Assembly (NCBI RefSeq): GCF_011397635.1
Contig: NC_064773.1
Location: forward strand, 27,274,949-27,338,948
Direction of reading: 5' to 3'
Origin: Epinephelus fuscoguttatus
Taxonomy: Eukaryota; Chordata; Actinopteri; Perciformes; Serranidae
Length of the DNA: 64,000 bases
The notes beneath the pieces are model-generated. The model worked only from the letters and a program-made list of their open reading frames with translations. It made no database searches and was not told the DNA's origin. Made by a program: the position numbers and the translations under genes. This document shows positions 29,927 to 40,745 of the stretch, in pieces (the first letter of the stretch is position 1; each line of letters starts with the position of its first letter).

Positions 29927-32900
29927 TCAGTCTTCATCCGAGTCGCTGTCACTGGGGTACCTAGGGTATCTAGGACTTGGCCAGTGTCTTCTGAGTGCGG
30001 GGAAGCTGAGGCCTGAAGTGGAGGGTCTTGTCTCTTCGTCGCTGTCCTCACTGGTTTTCCTCTGCCTCTTCATACCTACCTGTGGTGTGTCGCTGTCTTC
30101 CCTGCTCCTCTTGGTGGATGAGCTGAGGGTGGAGGCTGGGGAAGCAGAGTCTTCAGACCTGACAGAGACTGGGGGCAGATCTTCGGGACGTTCCACTGGC
30201 TGCACAGGAAGCTCCAGGGAAGGAACACCAGGGAGGGGGGGGTCCTCTTCATCTTCTGCGTCCTCTTCGCCATCTTCGTCATCTTCGGTCACGTCTTCTG
30301 ATGTCAGGGAGCCGTATCCAGAATCTTCACTCGTCAGGTCAGACCAGACTACATCATCGTCGGGGTCTTCTTCCTCCGCCTCAAAGTCAGACGCATTTTC
30401 ATCATCGCTGTCGATCCAGGGAATGCATTCATTTGCACCTACCTGAACCTGAACCTCTCCGTCAACCACAACAATGATCCCGTCCATACTTAGCCCGTCC
30501 TCATCATCAGAGAACAGTGGGGGAATGAAGTCAAGTGCACCTACCTGAACCTCTCCGTCATCCTCGTAATGAATCTCGTCCTCACTTACCTCATCCTCAT
30601 CATCAGAGGAGGGTAGGGGAATGAAGTCAAGTGCACCTACCTGAACCTCTCTGTCATCCTCGACACCTATCTCGTCCTCACTTACCTCATCCTCATCATC
30701 AGAGAAGGGTAGGGGAATGAAGTCATCTGCACCTACCTGAACCTCTACGTTATCCTCAAAATCAATCTCGTCCTCACTTACCTCATCCTCATCATCAGAG
30801 AAGGGTAGGGGAATGAAGTCAAGTGCACCTACCTGAACCTCGATGTCATCCTCAACACCAAACTCGTCCTCACTTACCTCGTCCTCGTCATCAGAGTAGA
30901 GTGTGGGAATTAACTCACCTGCACTTACCTCATCCTCATCAGAGGAGATGTCGATGGGGCGTTGACCTTCATCGTCGTCCAGGTTCCTGATGACTTCCAT
31001 CCTCTGGCCATCTGGTGTGGGTTGCTTGATGGTGTAGAAAGGATGACCTGAGGAGGAAAGATATTCAAATTGTAAAAATTTATCATTCAATCTCTCATTA
31101 AATATTTAGGATTAAATTAGCAAAAATCAGAATTTAAATTGGAAAAACCTACAACATACCAATATACTAACTACAACTGCACTACACCTGTAACAAAGCC
31201 ATCAATACACAATGGGCTACACCTTTTAAAAGTAATATCAAATATTGTACAGTTCAGCCTCTTAGTTTGTACAGATGAGGGATGAGACAATCAATTCATG
31301 CAGCATAATATCACAAAACATAAAACTGCAGAAACAATGTGTCAATGGGCTAATGAACCGACTGCTGAGTAAAGACACTTATTTTGCACCAAACTGTCAG
31401 GACTCTAAATGGTTTCCAACAAACACCATATATTAATCCAAAAATACCTCAGTAAACTCTTTGCAGACCGAACCAGTAGTTTATAACTCATTATTCTCAT
31501 AGTTTGCACATCACAGCGCGTGTAGCAGATGGTGTCATCCTGGACACATAACGCGCACACGGAGGCACTAGTTACATAACAAATTCTCTGTTGTCCCTCC
31601 AAAACAAAATACCTCACTAACAAGCAAAGCGCATTTTAATGTCAAATGTTAAACAGAGGTTTATTTAAGGTACGAGCTATTTTCACCCTGCTGCAAATAT
31701 CAACATATTTGTACCGGGGTACAATTAGAAGTGGATGCTATTCGTACCCTGGATTATAGTGATGTGTGCTGTTTATACCCATCTTATACCCATCTTTATA
31801 CCCATCATACACATCTGTACCCTCATTTCGTACAACTAAACTATTATCTGCTCAACCTCAACCTTCAGGACCTAGGTTAACTACATAGCTAACTATCCTA
31901 CCATTACAATGCAACCATGCCAAGTGTCTTTTCTTTAAGCAGATTTATGGTTGTTCGTAGACTCTACGCACGTCGCCCACGCCGTTGTGAGCATTTCTAT
32001 TTCTGCGGTGGTTTGTCTGTGTCACTCTGCAGTTACACCTCCAAAACACTGGGCGGCGGGGGTTTCAGTGAAGCGCTGTAAAGTTTAGTTGATCAAAACA
32101 CACCCAAAACACGCACTAACCCTAACCCATACACAAATCAGCTTCAGAATAGCTCGCAGCATTCACAGACAAACGGGAAAACACATTTCCCCACAAATAT
32201 AACATGCTGTAACCGAGGGTTTACAGATGTCACCTATACTATGTAAAACTATAAAATAACAATATGGAGGCTGCAGTTTCATACGGGGACCACTTTATTC
32301 CGTCTTCCATTCCAACCGTAAACTCCACTGCTACCACACCGTGTAACAACACTTCCGCTCAGCCTTCAAAGTAAGAGCTCAAGGCATGTACTGTGGTGAC
32401 AGCCTATAACAGGAACTTAAAATCACTCTAAGAGGCAAGTCCATAAAAATAGGTTACAATGCTAACGTTATTAGCACAAACCTATTGCATTCTACATTGT
32501 ATAAATTAGCCTGGCTATTAGCAATCTTTCCCTCTTCTCATATAAAACCAGGGACAACGGCAACATTTAACAAAGGTAACGGTACACAATTTGGCTCCAT
32601 TACAACTCACAAGATTCACGGACAAAACAACTGTCACACTAAACACATACAAATACAACATGCTAACGTTATTAGCACAAGCCTATGGCATTTTACATTG
32701 TATAAATTAGCCTAGGTACTAGCGTTCTTTCCCTCTTCTCACATAAAGGCAGGGACAACGGCAACATTTAACAAAGGTAACGGCACACAATCTGCCTCCA
32801 TTACAACTCACAAGATTCACCGACAAAACAGCTTTTCCAAACAAATACAGCATGCTAACGTTATTAGCACAAGCCTATGGCATTTTACATTGTATAAATT

Positions 32901-33822
32901 AGCCTAGCGACGACCGGAGATTTCCTGCACTCATATGAAGCCAGGATAAATTACACACAAGACTTAAAATGCTATTGTAGTGGAGGCTTTACTGTCTTCA
33001 CAATTTATAGTTTCTTATTTGTAAAATAAACGGTGTCAGTGTACAGAAACAGACAGGAGGTCTGCCTCTGTTAGGTTTTTTGTACATGCAAAGTTTGTTG
33101 TCACACCTCATACAGGGGTGAAAATAGCCCAGCTGAGAGGCCAAGGACATTTATAGCCTACTGGGGTGCAAATAGTCACTCATTTATGGTAATGTGATAC
33201 TTAAGGAACAATAAGGACCTTTCTAATCAGCTCCAGATACAATATGTCAAGCTTTAACAGTCAAAACAAACCAACTCAGAGGCCCGTGCCCTGGTTTTGA
33301 TTCCACCTGTGCGTCTCTGCGTCTTGACGTTCACTCATAATAGTACGTCTCCATGGCGACAACTAAAGGCATTTTTAGCAATATTTGAAATTGGATCCAG
33401 TCGCCATATTTGTTTTAGTACATCCGATCACAGCTTGTCACATTTTGGGAGATTTGATACCCTCAAACAAAAATAACAGTGTTCACTATAAATCACTACA
33501 TGAAGTGTTAACACATCGCGCACCTGTCCCGGTAGATTTAACACATTCTGTCCATCAACAATCAGTTTACACCAGAAATCGTGAATGAGTGTCTATTTGA
33601 ATCAAATCTGCAGTTTTCCAACAGGCCTAATAACATGGTGTGAACTGTCCACCTCTACTCTCACAAAGTTACACGATTTCTACAGTGATAACGCTTTTAA
33701 CAATTTAAGAGGTCGAATCAACAGTAAAATACTAAAATAAATATAAAAGTTGTCTTACCTGCGCGGTGGGTGTCCGGCTCACGCAGGTGCTCCTCCCAGG
33801 TCGGTGGTCTGCGGGGGTCCAT
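29927..33822 (-). CDS. Unrecognised highly acidic tandem-repeat protein, two exons
   Basis: I do not recognise this gene. Exon 1 (33822-33759) starts MDPRRPPTWEEHLREPDTHR; exon 2 (31047-29927) joins in phase through a good acceptor (TTTCCTCCTCAG) to GHPFYTIKQPTPDGQR. The predicted product is 394 aa. Residues of about 50-210 are roughly five units of 32 aa built on SDDEDEVSEDEI...EVQVGALDFIPLP. Longer Asp/Glu/Ser runs follow, then a Ser/Pro/Lys/Arg segment (STKRSREDSDTP) and a tail of SDSDSDED. There is no signal peptide or membrane segment; composition suggests a nuclear, disordered, possibly histone- or basic-protein-binding role, which is inference only. A TATA box lies about 172 bp upstream of the start. 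Each repeat unit carries splice-donor-like sequence, so some copies may be partly intronic. It may be a transposon-derived or lineage-specific gene. Confidence 0.6.
30430..30945 (-). repeat. In-frame tandem repeat, about 96 bp unit, five copies
   Basis: Lies within exon 2 of the acidic-repeat gene. The units encode SDDEDEVSEDEI, a variable six-residue spacer, EVQVG and a FIPLP block. Every complete unit contains GAGGTAAGTGAGG and CAGGTAGGTGCA on the coding strand, both close to the vertebrate 5' splice-site consensus. Unit length is a multiple of three, so copy-number change keeps the frame. Confidence 0.85.
31048..33758 (-). other. Intron of the acidic-repeat gene
   Basis: Bounded by a donor (CGCAG then GTAAGAC) and a matching acceptor. 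It has no other coding signal. The part at 31970-32985 belongs to a locally duplicated repeat family that also occurs at 40020-40745. Confidence 0.5.
32461..32905. repeat. Tandem repeat, about 200 bp unit, two to three copies
   Basis: The phrase GCTAACGTTATTAGCACAA followed by CATTGTATAAATTAGCCT recurs at about 32461, 32661 and 32853, with the intervening sequence (AGGGACAACGGCAACATTTA and so on) also shared. Related units occur at 40218-40630, so the array was duplicated together with its flank. Confidence 0.8.
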
Positions 33823-33993
33823 TTCGGGCTCTTCGGTTTATCACAAACCTTTTGAACTTTTCAATAATCTGAAGTTTGAAAAGTGTTTTCCAAAAGATGT
33901 GCTTTCTGCTTCAGTACTCAAAGAGTTATCTTTGCACAAGGTGGCTCTGGTCCAAGTCCAAGTGTAAAGGGAGAGATCTGAACGGTGTGGAGG

Positions 33994-34000
33994 CCTTATA
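33994..34000 (-). promoter_or_regulatory. TATA box upstream of the acidic-repeat gene
   Basis: The minus strand reads CATATAAGGCC here. That would place a transcription start near 33965 and a 5' UTR of about 145 nt before the ATG at 33822. The pairing of TATA box, ATG and intact splice sites supports an active or recently active promoter. Confidence 0.5.
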
Positions 34001-34848
34001 TGCCTGACCTCGGCCGGGTTTCCATGACATTTGATGATGAAAGCGCTTTGGTGTCAGAAAGATGGACATTTGAATTCATTTTTCATATTTGTTCATTTAT
34101 TCATTTCATTTATGGGCTACTTTCACTGAGTGTTTTTTATTTTTCATCTCTCTCTGTGATTATAGTTTAACTGCCATGTCCGTGTAATTACTGCTGCATA
34201 AATAAATAAAACATAAAAATATATATAATGAAATAACACATTATAAATCAAAGCAGAATCACCCTTAACATTACAATGCAACAAGGCCATAGCCATGGAG
34301 ACAGCACTGGGAGGGACCAAATCTGTCAGATCTCCCCTTGTGTTGACACGAAGCTCCCAAAAACATTTCACAATTCAGAAACTCATTTCCTTTTAGCCAT
34401 TTTGTGTATTCTTTATGATTTATCAGAATCAAGTACAGCTGTTGTGATAAAGTCTGAGAATGCAGGTGGACTTCTCCATTCAGAACGGACTTTCCTTTGG
34501 TTAACTGGCATGTTTCTTCACCTTTCCCTGTGCACCTCAATGTCCAACCAGTATGTTATATGCTTCTCCTCTAATTCTGACAATGACAGAGTTTTTCCTG
34601 ATGATGGACATTACTCCCTGCAGAAGTTACAGACTCACTTAGCATGTTTAAACTTTGACTAATCACACCTCTGTTTGATTAACACTGTTATTGATAAGTA
34701 AGGTCAACATACCTGACTACATGTACACATATTATTGTCACACACAGTCACACGGTCAGCAGAGTGTTATGAGTGTTAGCGTGCTAATGCTATTGATAGT
34801 AGCATCTGTGTTAATAGGATGATTAGTTTGATTATTATTGTTTTAAGT

Positions 34849-35436
34849 TCTCCCCTGTTAGTAACTGTAGCAGTATCATAACTCAGAGTACAATTACTGC
34901 TAAGCGCTGTATTCATTATCAGCAAAGCCTAGTTAACTTTTTTGTCGTTATTAATAACCTGATGTGTGTGTTTTATTTTCTATGTGTTTCAGACCACACA
35001 CCTGCATTCTATACATGCCATAACTAGGTCTGCTGTACTGCTGTGTCGTATCAAGGATAAATCAGCCACTGAATGATTAAATCCACATCCTGTCTCCTGT
35101 CTGTGTGTTCTGATCGACACCCCAGAGTGAGTGCAGTCCTCAATATTCCTTAACAAGTCCCTCCTATATTTCAGCTATATACTGCTACAGGGATGATGCT
35201 TTTCCATAGGCTGACACAGAAGTCAGCTTTGCCCTGGCTCCCTCATCAAAAGGCCTATTTTTCCATTGAATTTTGGATTACTGCCAAAAATAAGCTCTGC
35301 AGCAAACAAAGGTTTATGACACTTATACGTTTTGTTCAGCAAGATAATCTTCCTAGACCAAACGAAAGTAAATGTTACCTAGTGATCCCGACACATAGGA
35401 TAATTAATGACAAAAAGATGGAAACTATCTTATATG
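34849..35436. other. No gene recognised
   Basis: The segment CCATTGAATTTTGGATTACT to AGCAAGATAATCTTCC (35265-35355) resembles repeated DNA I associate with teleost genomes. The open frame at 35193-35456 has no family likeness. Confidence 0.4.
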
Positions 35437-35817
35437 CACTGCTCAAAAAAAATTAAGGGAATACTTAAATCACACATCAGATCTTGATGAACGAATTATT
35501 CAAGTTGAAAATCTTTACTGATGTACAGTGTATAATTTGTTAAGAACAAAATGACATAACAACAGTCAGTGGAAATGAAAGTCATCAACCCACTGAGAGC
35601 AGGATTCAAAATCAGACCAAAAATCAAAGTAAAAAATTGAAATCACAGCCTGATCCAGCCTTTATGAAACTGATAAACTATACATTTTTGGAATCGTTAG
35701 AACACAAGGAATATGAAAACTAATGTTTCCATTTTTTTCAAACTCTCCATGGTGGCCATTTTGAATTTCAAAATGGCTAATGTTTATAACAGCATTTTGC
35801 ACAACGTGCATTGTGGG

Positions 35818-35990
35818 TCAGGATTCAGCTGGTGAGGGCTGGCTCGGTGCTCCATTGCAGGTGCGGAGTTGAGACTGAGCAATGTCAGCCAGTATGCTCT
35901 GGATCTTCTCCAGCAGCATATCGCTGTGGTAAACCACCTCCTCCAGACAGGCTGCTGTCTCATGGTTCTCCTCCTCCAGCTGCTGCAGAC
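35818..35990 (-). pseudogene. Partial duplicate of med21 terminal exon
   Basis: Reads [20 protein letters not shown], then [20 protein letters not shown] and a PSQPSPAES tail with the same stop as med21. It is the last exon only. The splice acceptor and first five codons (AASLR) are deleted, so it cannot be spliced like the original. Flanking intron sequence at about 36300-36420 matches 50430-50530, in the same orientation. Substitutions R to C, R to H and A to I show relaxed constraint. Confidence 0.9.
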
Positions 35991-36538
35991 ACAGCCAATC
36001 AGATTCAATGATAGGAGGTGGCATTTTCTGTGTTGTTGTGCATCTAATGACTGATGTGAGAGTGTATTTTATTTTAATTTATGCAAATCAAGTTGTGGTG
36101 CTAACAAGCCTTTAAAATGACCAATGTTCAAACAAAAAGTACAAACTGTGAGCTTCCACCTAATCCAAAAAGGCAACATCCTTTGACCTAAAACCTCATT
36201 ATTTATGACTGGAGGTTTGGTGACGGACAATCTCACTAACCTGCTTTATGCACTGTGACAACAGACATTATGAATAGCTATGTTCAGTCTTTGAGCAGCA
36301 ATACACGGATAAACAAGAAAACATAACTGGCTTAAAGGACAGTTAACCTAATGGGGAAAAAAAAGCCTCCTAAAAAGTTTTAGAGGCAAAATGTCATTTC
36401 AGCACATGAAACTGAAAAGTGAGAAAACTGATGTGTTAGTACATCATACTCTGTTTCACTGATCAGTAGTTACATGTTTGTGCCGTCAAGAGAAAGAAGC
36501 CAGTTAGCTGTAATTGATTGATGTCAGACTGAAGGCAC

Positions 36539-36582
36539 AGACCCAGACATCTGCTTGAAAAATCAAGCAGATGTCTGGGTCT
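36539..36582. repeat. Perfect inverted repeat, 20-bp arms, AAAA loop
   Basis: AGACCCAGACATCTGCTTGA, AAAA, then the exact inverse. Confidence 0.95.
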
Positions 36583-36641
36583 TGATTCACAGGTATGCTC
36601 TTGGGATGTTCATCTGCAATGTTGATGGGTTCCGGAGTTCA

Positions 36642-36643
36642 GG

Positions 36644-36701
<58 letters not shown>

Positions 36702-36705
36702 TATA
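36642..36705. repeat. Poly(A) run joined to (TA)n
   Basis: About 38 A followed by about 13 AT units. The open frames across it (poly-Lys, poly-Phe, Ile-Tyr) are artefacts. Confidence 0.95.
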
Positions 36706-37164
36706 GGCATTTAATTAATTTATGTGGAGGAAAAAAGACAAAAACAGCCTGATCCTGCATTAGAAAAGTACAAAGTAAAAACAACCAAAGTGCTAAAAGA
36801 ACAATCGGCAGGCATCAGGGAGAAAAAAATAGAATATTAAGTTTGTACAGTTGTAATAATAATACAGACAGAACATAGTATAAAAAGTCCCTGTAAATAT
36901 CAGGAAGAAAACTCATCGGTGATGCAACATTCACAAGAAATAATCTGAAAATTCATCCTAATTACTTGTTTTACGCAAACTTACTGCAGTTACTGTGTTC
37001 ACTACTTGGGTATTGTACATTTTATCACTGTTACTGTTAATTACTGTAGTATTAAATATAACTTAAAACATCCATTAAATATGTTACTTAGTCAGAGGTC
37101 CTCAGTTTACTCAATAACAGAAAATAGGTAGCTTTAGGAAAAAGGTTGGGATCTACTGATACAT

Positions 37165-38885
37165 AGTATTTTTTTTTTTTTTTGTTTATTTTTGTTTTTT
37201 TGTTTTGTTTTTTGTTTTTTTGTTTATTGTTATTATTTCCAACAGACCATAGTTAAACAAAGGAGCATATTGTACAGATGTACATATCGTCGCTCAGTTA
37301 TAATCGTAGAACAATAACATTTTTTAAAGGAAGGTGAAGAGTCGACAATTTAACTGGAAATACCCCAAACAAAAGGAGAAAAAACAAAACAGAAAACAAA
37401 CAAGCAAACACAACCTCAACCACTCACAAAAAACAAACAAAACTAAAAAAAAAAAAAAGAGAGAGAGAGAGACAGCGATCAGTCAGTAAAAAAAGGCACA
37501 TGTTACATTGGTTACACAACCCTCACTGTCAAATATGTAGGTCGCTCTGAGGGAACCTAATCCTTTTAACATATTGAAAAAAAGGACCCCAATTATTGTT
37601 GAATTTATTGGATAAACCAATAGCTGAGAGCCGAAACTTTTCCAGTCTGTAGTAGTCCAGGAGTAGGTACAGTGTATAAGCTTACATTGAATAAGGCAAT
37701 GTTTTGTGCAAGTTGAGGATTTATGTACCCTGTTTAGTACCTCTGTCCAAGATTCATCCAGTGAGTGGATTTGGTTGTATTTGAGTGAAATTGTGCCGTT
37801 TAAGGATGCAGTGGGTTTGAAAAAATTATCTAAGGGAGTACCACTGGGTAGGTTGGGAAACTCGGGAAACGACAAAACTGCGGACCTGTAAATACCTTAA
37901 AAACTGTTGTTTAGGGAATAAAAAAGAATCTGAGAGCTGCTGGAAAGATGCAAAGATGTTGTTAATGTATAGATCTTTAAAGTTCTTTATCCCCAAATTT
38001 GACCAAACCAAGAAGGCATTGTCTGCTAGAAATGGAGGAAAAATGTGGTTTGCAAATAATGGAGCATAAACCGATAAGGACTGGAGGACAAAGTATCACT
38101 TAAATTGAACCCAGATCGTACATGAGTTCCTAACCACCAGGTTCTTAGTATAGGGAGAAATAGAGGAGTGAATGGGCACATGTACTAGAGCCTTCAAGCA
38201 AGCCATGTGGGAGGGGGATGACGGGCCTCAGCTTCGTGCCAGTATTTTACAATCCTAATATTGGTGGACCAGTAATAAAACCTGATGTTCAGCAAAACTA
38301 TTCTAAGCTCTAAATTAATTCTAGCTAGACTAATTTGTGAAAAAAGCTCAGAGGAAGGAAAACTGGCAGACACTGAAAAAGACAGATCGGAAATGTATTA
38401 AAGCAAGTCATCCGCATAAAGAGAAACCTTCAGCTTTGTACCATACCTGCACCAGTAATAAAGGGGTTAGAACGTAATGCTAGGAGCTCAATGGCTAAAG
38501 CAAAGAGTGGGGGGCTCAAAGGACAACCCTGTCTCGTGGAGCAATATTCCGAATGAGTATTATCTGTGCAGATTGAAGCCAGAGGTGATGAATAAAGCAA
38601 CCTAATCCAAGAAATAAAAGTCTTTTTAAAGCCAAATATCTCTAGGGTGTAAAAGAGGTTATCCCACTCCACTCTATCAAATTCTTTTTCTGCAATCTAA
38701 GGATATCAGAGCTTCTTGAGTGTTGGAGGTGGAGGGGTTGTAGATAACATTAAAAAGATGTCTGAGGTTGGAAAAGGAGTGCCTATTTCGAATAAATAAT
38801 AATAGATGGGAGTTTAGATTCCAGGCATGAGGCTAATAGTATTTTAAAGTCCACATTAAGCAAACTTATAGGCCGTTATGAGGTA
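37165..38885 (-). mobile_element. L1-clade LINE remnant (reverse transcriptase to 3' tail)
   Basis: The reverse-transcriptase part reads VEWDNLFYTLEIFGFKKTF, then STRQGCPLSPPLFALAIELL at about 38455-38690. A YADDLL catalytic motif lies at 38402-38418 in another frame, with a stop right after it. The C-terminal region at 37500-38010 is open in patches. Frameshifts and stops make it inactive. The T-rich run at 37170-37225 is the probable 3' poly(A) end. Confidence 0.8.
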
Positions 38886-40019
38886 CAGGTTAAAGCAGGG
38901 CTCCAGACTAATTTGTTTTAGTATAGGAGCACTGTAGCACTGTAAAAAATTTAGGGGCACAAGCAGAAAATGTAGGGGTACACCTTAAATCGTCCTGCAA
39001 CACAGTTATTCACATTTTTGGCCATTTTAACTGTATCATAAACTATATGTAGTCTACTGTATATTAACATTTGACTGTTTTAATTATTGAAGTGTTTAAC
39101 ATCACAGAGACTGGTAGTCAGTCGGATGTGAGGACTCTAAAAATAACATCTGTACAGATGTGAAGCCCTGATTATATCTGACTGATCTTTAATGAAAGCT
39201 GTTGTCTTGTATTTTTTTTCCTCTGAAAATATTAACCTTATAGTCAGACACAATTTATTTAGCCTATGTAGTTGAGGGGACAGGTCTCCTCTGCAGCAGC
39301 AAACTGATATGATGCTGACTTACATGAGAATTCATGTGCAATGGAGACTGAATCATGAACATCAATTACAAAATTGCTTGTAAAGTATTTTAATAAATTA
39401 ATCTAGCACAATTATAACAATTGGAGACTGAGAACAAACTGATATAGCAGTTCATTTGGATTCAGCCCAAATGTCCAGACTTCACTGCACTTGCAGGCTT
39501 GCAGACTTTGCAGGCATGTTCCCGGGAAGTCTGGGAGTGCTGAGGGCTGTCCAAATCCACAATTCATCCAGGCGACAAGGGGCCTCAAGTGGACTTTCTG
39601 CAAACTTCCAGAGAGTCCGCTTGAGGTGCAGATTTAAGCAGACTTCACTGATATAATAACCTACAGTAATTGCAATACGGACGTGATGTGGGTTTTTGAA
39701 CTGCCAAAAAAAATACAACCTTATGAATAGTTATTGATAGTTAGGTCTATTAAAATGCTACTTGTATTATTATTATTGTATTGTAATATTGTAATATTAA
39801 ACCACGTCATGATACAGGATATAAGTGTTGACTGTATAGAGGGACTGAAAATGCATTTCATTTTTGTGCCTGATCAGGCTGTGCAGTGAAATAGGCTTAA
39901 AAAGAATTGTCCAAAAAAAAAAAAAAAAAAAAAGAAGGTTTTTAATGTCAGTAATGCCCAATTTATTGAGTTATAGTCCTTATTTACAACCATTTCTGTT
40001 TTTGAACGTGTAGCCACAC

Positions 40020-40745
40020 ATCACCCACGCCGTTGTGAGCCGTGGTGTGCGTGCTGTAAAGTTTTGTTGATTCAAAACACACAAAAAACACACATTAAGT
40101 ATGGCTTAACAGAGACAATTTCAAACACAAGTACACAAGTTGGCTTCACTATAACTCACAGTATTCACAGGCAAACACTTGTCTTTATCTGGACACATTT
40201 TAGCCACAAATACAACATGCTAATGTTATTAGCACAGGCCTATGGCATTTTACATTGTATAAATTAGCCTAGCAACTGTCAATCTTTTCCTCTTCACATG
40301 TTAAAGCAGGGACAACAGCAACATTTTACAAAAGTAATAGTACATAATTTTGCTCCATTCCAACTCAAAAGGTCCACTGACAAAACAACTGTCTTGTACT
40401 AAACAATTTTCCCAAACAAATGTAACATTCTAATGTTATTAGCAGGAGCCTATGGCATTTTACATTGTATAAATTAGCCTAGCAGCTGGCAATCTTTTCC
40501 TCTTCTCATATTAAACCAGGGACAAAGGCAACATTTAACAAAGGTAATGGTACATACTTCAGCTCTGTTATAATTCACAAGGTTCACTGACAAAACAACT
40601 GCCTTATACACGTTTGTGTAAATTAGCCTAGCGACAAGCAGAGAATTCCTCTGTTCATATGACGCCAGGATAAATCCTGGACTATAAATCTCTAAAGGAT
40701 AAATTACACACAAGACTTAAAATGCTATTGCTACTTTTGTGGAGG
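40020..40745. repeat. Second copy of the 31.97-32.99 kb repeat block
   Basis: Same orientation and order as in the acidic-gene intron. It begins at CACGCCGTTGTGAGC, continues through the ATTAGCCTAGC units and ends at AATTACACACAAGACTTAAA with the following GTGGAGGCTTTA. Clearly diverged from the first copy. Confidence 0.8.

Larger units (their letters stand above)
26836..34848. repeat. Left arm of an eroded inverted duplication
   Basis: Three blocks (A 26836-27303, B/C 27912-28136, D 34560-34848) reappear in reverse complement and in reverse order at 48828-48382, 48383-48163 and 42899-42642. Between the blocks this arm carries the acidic-repeat gene and a LINE. Block identity is read by eye and looks high. 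The sequence between C and D has no visible counterpart on the other arm. Confidence 0.75.

Noticed and set aside
30018-30446. 142-codon plus-strand open frame rich in serine
   Set aside because: It is the antisense shadow of the acidic repeat exon; Ser runs arise from reading GAT/GAA repeats backwards, and it lacks splice or promoter context.
30430-30945. Regularly spaced repeats considered as a CRISPR array
   Set aside because: The units are coding, contiguous and in a eukaryotic gene; there are no unique spacers.
29927-33822. Acidic protein considered as a piggyBac transposase N-terminus
   Set aside because: Acidic runs alone are not diagnostic; no DDE domain, TTAA ends or cysteine-rich tail was found in register.
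36555-36784. Open frames with poly-Lys, poly-Phe and Ile-Tyr runs
   Set aside because: Produced by a poly(A)/(TA)n tract.
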